Origin: Duncaniella muris
GTDB lineage: Bacteria; Bacteroidota; Bacteroidia; Bacteroidales; Muribaculaceae
Direction: 5' to 3'
NCBI RefSeq assembly: GCF_003024805.1
Contig: NZ_PUEC01000009.1
Span: 1-64,000 of the forward strand
Length of the DNA: 64,000 nucleotides
The notes under the pieces are model-generated. The model ran no database searches. It was not told the DNA's origin and was given only the letters and a program-made list of their open reading frames with translations. Positions 61,027 through 64,000 of the stretch are shown here, in pieces. Both the position numbers and the translations under genes were made by a program. The number at the start of each line of letters is the position of its first letter. Position 1 is the first letter of the stretch.

Positions 61027-62814
61027 TTACATACGTTCAGGTACGTTGATGCCAAGGAGGTTCATGCCTGACTTGATGACGCGGGCGGTCTGGCGGCTGA
61101 GTTCAAGACGCAGCGAGCGCACAGCGCTGTCTGTTTCCTTGAGGATGGAGCAGTCGTGATAGAACTGGTTGTAGCTCTTGACAAGGTCATAGACATAGTT
61201 GGCGATCAGTGCCGGGCTGTAGGTCTGGCCTGCGGCCTGGACTGTGGCGGGGAAGTCGGCGAGGGCCTGGATAAGGGCTATTTCTTTTTCGCCGGGTACT
61301 ACTGCCGAGTAGTCGCTGATGACCATGCCTTCGTCAGCGGCTTTGCGGAGCACGGAGCAGATGCGCGCGTAAGTGTATTGGATGAACGGACCTGTGTTGC
61401 CGTTGAAGTCAATTGATTCTTTGGGGTTGAAGGTCATGTTTTTGCGCGGGTCTACCTTGAGAAGGAAGTATTTCAGTGCTCCGAGTCCTACGGTTTCCGA
61501 AATGCTGTCGATCTCTTCCGGGCTGAGGCCGTCGAGTTTGCCGAGCTCGGCTGATACGGTGCGGGCGGTGGAGACCATGTCGTCCATGAGGTCATCGGCA
61601 TCGACTACAGTGCCTTCGCGTGATTTCATCTTGCCTTCAGGCAGTTCGACCATGCCGTAAGAGAAGTGTACGAGGTCTTTGCCCCACTTGAAGCCGAGGC
61701 GGTCAAGAAGGATTGAGAGCACCTGGAAGTGATAGTTCTGCTCGTTGCCTACGACATAGATCATCTTGTCAATGGGATAGTCGCGGTAACGCAGTTTGGC
61801 GGTGCCGATGTCCTGGGTCATGTAGACAGAAGTGCCGTCACTGCGGAGAAGCAGTTTGTGGTCGAGTCCTTCACCGGTAAGGTCGGCCCATACAGAGCCG
61901 TCTTCCTTGCGGTACATTTTACCTGCTTCGAGGCCTTCGAGAACTTTCTCCTTGCCTTCGAGGTATGTTTCGCTCTCATAATAGATTTTGTCGAAGTTGA
62001 CACCCATGCGCTTGTAGGTCTCATCGAATCCGGCGTAGACCCAGGAGTTCATCATTTCCCAAAGCGAACGGATTTCAGGATCTTTGTTTTCCCATTTCAC
62101 GAGCATTTCGCGGGCTTCTTTCATGAGCGGAGATGCTGCTTCGGCTTCTTCTTTGCTCATGCCTTTCTCTTCAAGTTCCTTGAGCTCGGCTTTGTAGTGC
62201 TTGTCAAAGAGTACATAGAAGTCACCTATAAGATGGTCGCCTTTCTTGCCGGTGGATTCCGGAGTGGCACCTTCGCCCCACTTTTTCCATGCGAGCATGG
62301 ATTTGCAGATGTGGATGCCGCGGTCATTGACAATGTTGGTCTTTATGACGCGGTTGCCGCAGGCTTTCAGGATTTCGGCAAGGCTGAATCCAAGCAGGTT
62401 GTTGCGTACGTGGCCAAGATGGAGAGGCTTGTTTGTGTTTGGCGATGAGTACTCTACCATTACAAGAGGCGAGCTTTCATCAGCAGCTGTAAGTCCGAAG
62501 TCAGTGGTGCCGGCTATGTGTCCGAGCACTGAATTCCAGAACTGCGGTGCAACGGTTATGTTAAGGAAGCCTTTGACCACGTTGAACTTCTCGACCGCAG
62601 GTTCGTTGGCCTGAAGCCATTCGCCGATTTCCATACCTACCGCTTCAGGCGATTTGCGGGCGGCTTTCACCCAGGGGAAAACGACAACGGTGATATTGCC
62701 CTCGAATTCTTTTCGGGTGGCTTGAGGCACGATGTTTTCGGCGGGAGTTTCAACGCCATACAGATTTTTGACCGCGTTGCTGACGGCCAAAGCTATGATA
62801 CTATCGATCGACAT
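61027..62814 (-). CDS. argS: Arginyl-tRNA synthetase
   Basis: A predicted 595-residue class I synthetase from ATG 62814 (MSIDSIIALAVSNAVKNLYG); the open frame further up to 63267 overlaps the upstream gene and lacks homology. An N-terminal Add1-like tRNA-binding domain, then the HIGH-like motif (SSPNTNKPLHLGHVRNN), KMSKS-like MKSREGTVV, and an all-helical anticodon domain (LRLELSRQTARVIKSGMNLLGI...PERM C terminus). Essential housekeeping gene, with a leader of about 90 bases. Confidence 0.96.
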   Translation of the reverse strand: MSIDSIIALAVSNAVKNLYGVETPAENIVPQATRKEFEGNITVVVFPWVKAARKSPEAVGMEIGEWLQANEPAVEKFNVVKGFLNITVAPQFWNSVLGHIAGTTDFGLTAADESSPLVMVEYSSPNTNKPLHLGHVRNNLLGFSLAEILKACGNRVIKTNIVNDRGIHICKSMLAWKKWGEGATPESTGKKGDHLIGDFYVLFDKHYKAELKELEEKGMSKEEAEAASPLMKEAREMLVKWENKDPEIRSLWEMMNSWVYAGFDETYKRMGVNFDKIYYESETYLEGKEKVLEGLEAGKMYRKEDGSVWADLTGEGLDHKLLLRSDGTSVYMTQDIGTAKLRYRDYPIDKMIYVVGNEQNYHFQVLSILLDRLGFKWGKDLVHFSYGMVELPEGKMKSREGTVVDADDLMDDMVSTARTVSAELGKLDGLSPEEIDSISETVGLGALKYFLLKVDPRKNMTFNPKESIDFNGNTGPFIQYTYARICSVLRKAADEGMVISDYSAVVPGEKEIALIQALADFPATVQAAGQTYSPALIANYVYDLVKSYNQFYHDCSILKETDSAVRSLRLELSRQTARVIKSGMNLLGINVPERM

Positions 62815-62907
62815 TTTTATTGTGATAATTTTGTCGGTTTTGAATTGATAATTTTTAACAAGTCGCGAGTGCGTGTCTGCGATGAGACCGAACACTCTCT
62901 GAATATA

Positions 62908-62915
62908 CAAAATTA
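62908..62915 (-). promoter_or_regulatory. -7 box for argS
   Basis: Minus strand TAATTTTG, perfect -7 match, 93 bases before the argS ATG. No TTTG at the usual distance. Confidence 0.5.
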
Positions 62916-62935
62916 CAATAAAAATACGATATATC

Positions 62936-64000
62936 CTAACCTTTGTCCCACATACGGCCACGTTTAGGGTATTTTGAACCTGCAAGAAGCAGTCGGAGGG
63001 CTGTGTTGTAGCTGAAATAAGCCCAGAACCAGCTGACGAGCACGCTGATTTTGTTGCGCATCCCCATGAGTGAGATGAGGTGGATGAACATCCATGCAAG
63101 CCAGGCGATGAAGCCGTCGAGATGGAGTCTGCGCATGTCGACAACCGCACGGTTTCGGCCGATGGTGGCCATTGATCCTTTGTCGTTGTAAGAAAATTCC
63201 CGGTTCCATTTTCCGGAGTTGAGGCTGCGGGCGAGGAAGCGGCCTTGCTGTATGGCCACCTGGGCAAGCTGCGGGAGTCCTGCGGGATATTCTTCGGTGG
63301 TCATGAGGTTGACATCGCCGATGGCGAATATATCATCAAGGCCGGTCACACGGCAGAAACGGTCGGTGGGAAAGCGGCCGCCGCGTCCCTGCCGGAAATC
63401 CGTGCCTTCGAATTCGAGCGGACGCCCGGTGACTCCTGCAGTCCAGATGACCATTTCGGAGTATAGGGTCGATCCATCGTCAAAGGTGAGCAGGTTGTCG
63501 GCATAGCTTTTCATCTGTCGGCCTAAGTGGATATCCACCAGTAACGATTTCAGATCTTTGAGTGCTGTTTCTGACGACTCGGCGCTCATGGAGGCCAGAA
63601 GTTTGTCGCGCCCTTCATACAGGCTGACGGTCATGTCTCCCGGCGGAATGTCGGGGTAGTCGCGTCGGAGTATGTAGCGTTTAAGTTCTCCGATGGCTCC
63701 AGCCATCTCTACTCCGGCAGGCCCGCCTCCTATGACAACGAATGTCAGCATGCGCCGGCGTTTTTCGCGGTCAGGTTCTATCGAAGCGCGTTCGCAGCGG
63801 TAGAGGATCTCATTGCGTATGCGGATTGCCTGGTCGTTGGATTTCAGTGTGTAGACCTCGTCTTTAAGGGCGTCATTGCCGAAGAAGTTGTTTGTGGTGC
63901 CGAATGCAATGACAAGCTTGTCATATGGGATTGATCCGTGGTCAGTGATGACGCAATGCCGGCTGACGTCTACGCTTCGGGCACTTTCCATGTGAAATTT
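62936..64000 (-). CDS. ndh: Type II NADH dehydrogenase (NDH-2), 5' end beyond window
   Basis: About 355 C-terminal residues of a FAD/NAD(P)-dependent oxidoreductase; the coding frame runs through the window edge (KFHMESARS...), so the start is outside. NAD-binding TFVVIGGGPAGVEMAGAI, FAD block GLDDIFAIGDVN, and a hydrophobic C-terminal membrane-binding helix (FIAWLAWMFIHLISLMG...). It passes electrons from NADH to quinone without pumping protons. Ends 121 bases before argS, on the same strand. Confidence 0.9.
   Translation of the reverse strand, partial: KFHMESARSVDVSRHCVITDHGSIPYDKLVIAFGTTNNFFGNDALKDEVYTLKSNDQAIRIRNEILYRCERASIEPDREKRRRMLTFVVIGGGPAGVEMAGAIGELKRYILRRDYPDIPPGDMTVSLYEGRDKLLASMSAESSETALKDLKSLLVDIHLGRQMKSYADNLLTFDDGSTLYSEMVIWTAGVTGRPLEFEGTDFRQGRGGRFPTDRFCRVTGLDDIFAIGDVNLMTTEEYPAGLPQLAQVAIQQGRFLARSLNSGKWNREFSYNDKGSMATIGRNRAVVDMRRLHLDGFIAWLAWMFIHLISLMGMRNKISVLVSWFWAYFSYNTALRLLLAGSKYPKRGRMWDKG

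Noticed and set aside
62815-62935. T-box or leader-peptide attenuator upstream of argS
   Set aside because: The 90-base leader shows no T-box sequence, no terminator hairpin with a U run and no Arg-rich short frame.
1-64000. CRISPR array, rRNA, intact insertion sequence or prophage
   Set aside because: No regularly spaced repeats, rRNA sequence, transposase, integrase or phage structural genes were recognised.

Overview
The window is a dense stretch of a Bacteroidota chromosome, most likely order Bacteroidales. Supporting signs are -33 TTTG / -7 TAnnTTTG promoters, general lack of Shine-Dalgarno sequences, an HU-CCDC81/SPOR protein, a saccharopine-dehydrogenase-like polyamine enzyme, MurA with Asp at the fosfomycin cysteine, and many pectin-active beta-helix enzymes. 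Base composition looks close to even, which would fit a gut Muribaculaceae-like genome, but the family is inference. No rRNA, CRISPR array, intact transposase or prophage was found.

Layout. 1-620: an AT-rich left edge with a broken gene tail and a tRNA-Ser. 864-5336: an inactive-looking M16 peptidase homologue, an NlpC/P60 lipoprotein, an HtrA/DegP protease and RidA. 5396-12410: leftward envelope and stress genes (YihY, a lipoprotein, RelA, MurA, MurB). 12524-24050: a leftward nine-gene efflux operon (adaptor, four FtsX/MacB-type permeases around one ATPase, TolC, sigma-54 response regulator, histidine kinase) with a well-spaced -24/-12 promoter and an upstream palindrome. 24135-26767: an AI-2E-type permease and a GH28 pectinase. 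26848-31091: the phenylalanine/tyrosine operon pheA - aminotransferase - DAHP synthase/chorismate mutase - tyrA. 31177-37629: an AddA-like helicase-nuclease, SUI1/YciH, two lipoproteins, pyrD and pyrK. 37895-42010: a PL1 pectate lyase and an esterase-GH28 fusion. 42071-45403: an HU/SPOR protein, nitroreductase, a DUF2520 protein, a palindromic repeat element and a broken aldo/keto reductase. 45424-49066: a NaChBac-type sodium channel, glutamate dehydrogenase and GDP-fucose synthase. 49190-56146: a flavin reductase-rubredoxin-rubrerythrin fusion, rubrerythrin, an EFR1-type ferredoxin, an Smr protein and UvrA. 56316-64000: a large beta-helix protein, carboxy(nor)spermidine dehydrogenase, a Bax inhibitor-1 homologue, ArgS and a partial type II NADH dehydrogenase.

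The strongest unexpected signal is upstream of pheA. A consensus promoter is followed by an 18-codon leader peptide, MKRFYAYSYFYYFYFDKK, with 10 Phe/Tyr residues. Next come three short segments that can form either an antiterminator (9 bp) or a terminator (8 bp plus T run). Together these form a complete leader-peptide attenuator in front of the operon that makes Phe and Tyr. The second notable system is the sigma-54-controlled efflux operon that encodes its own regulator.
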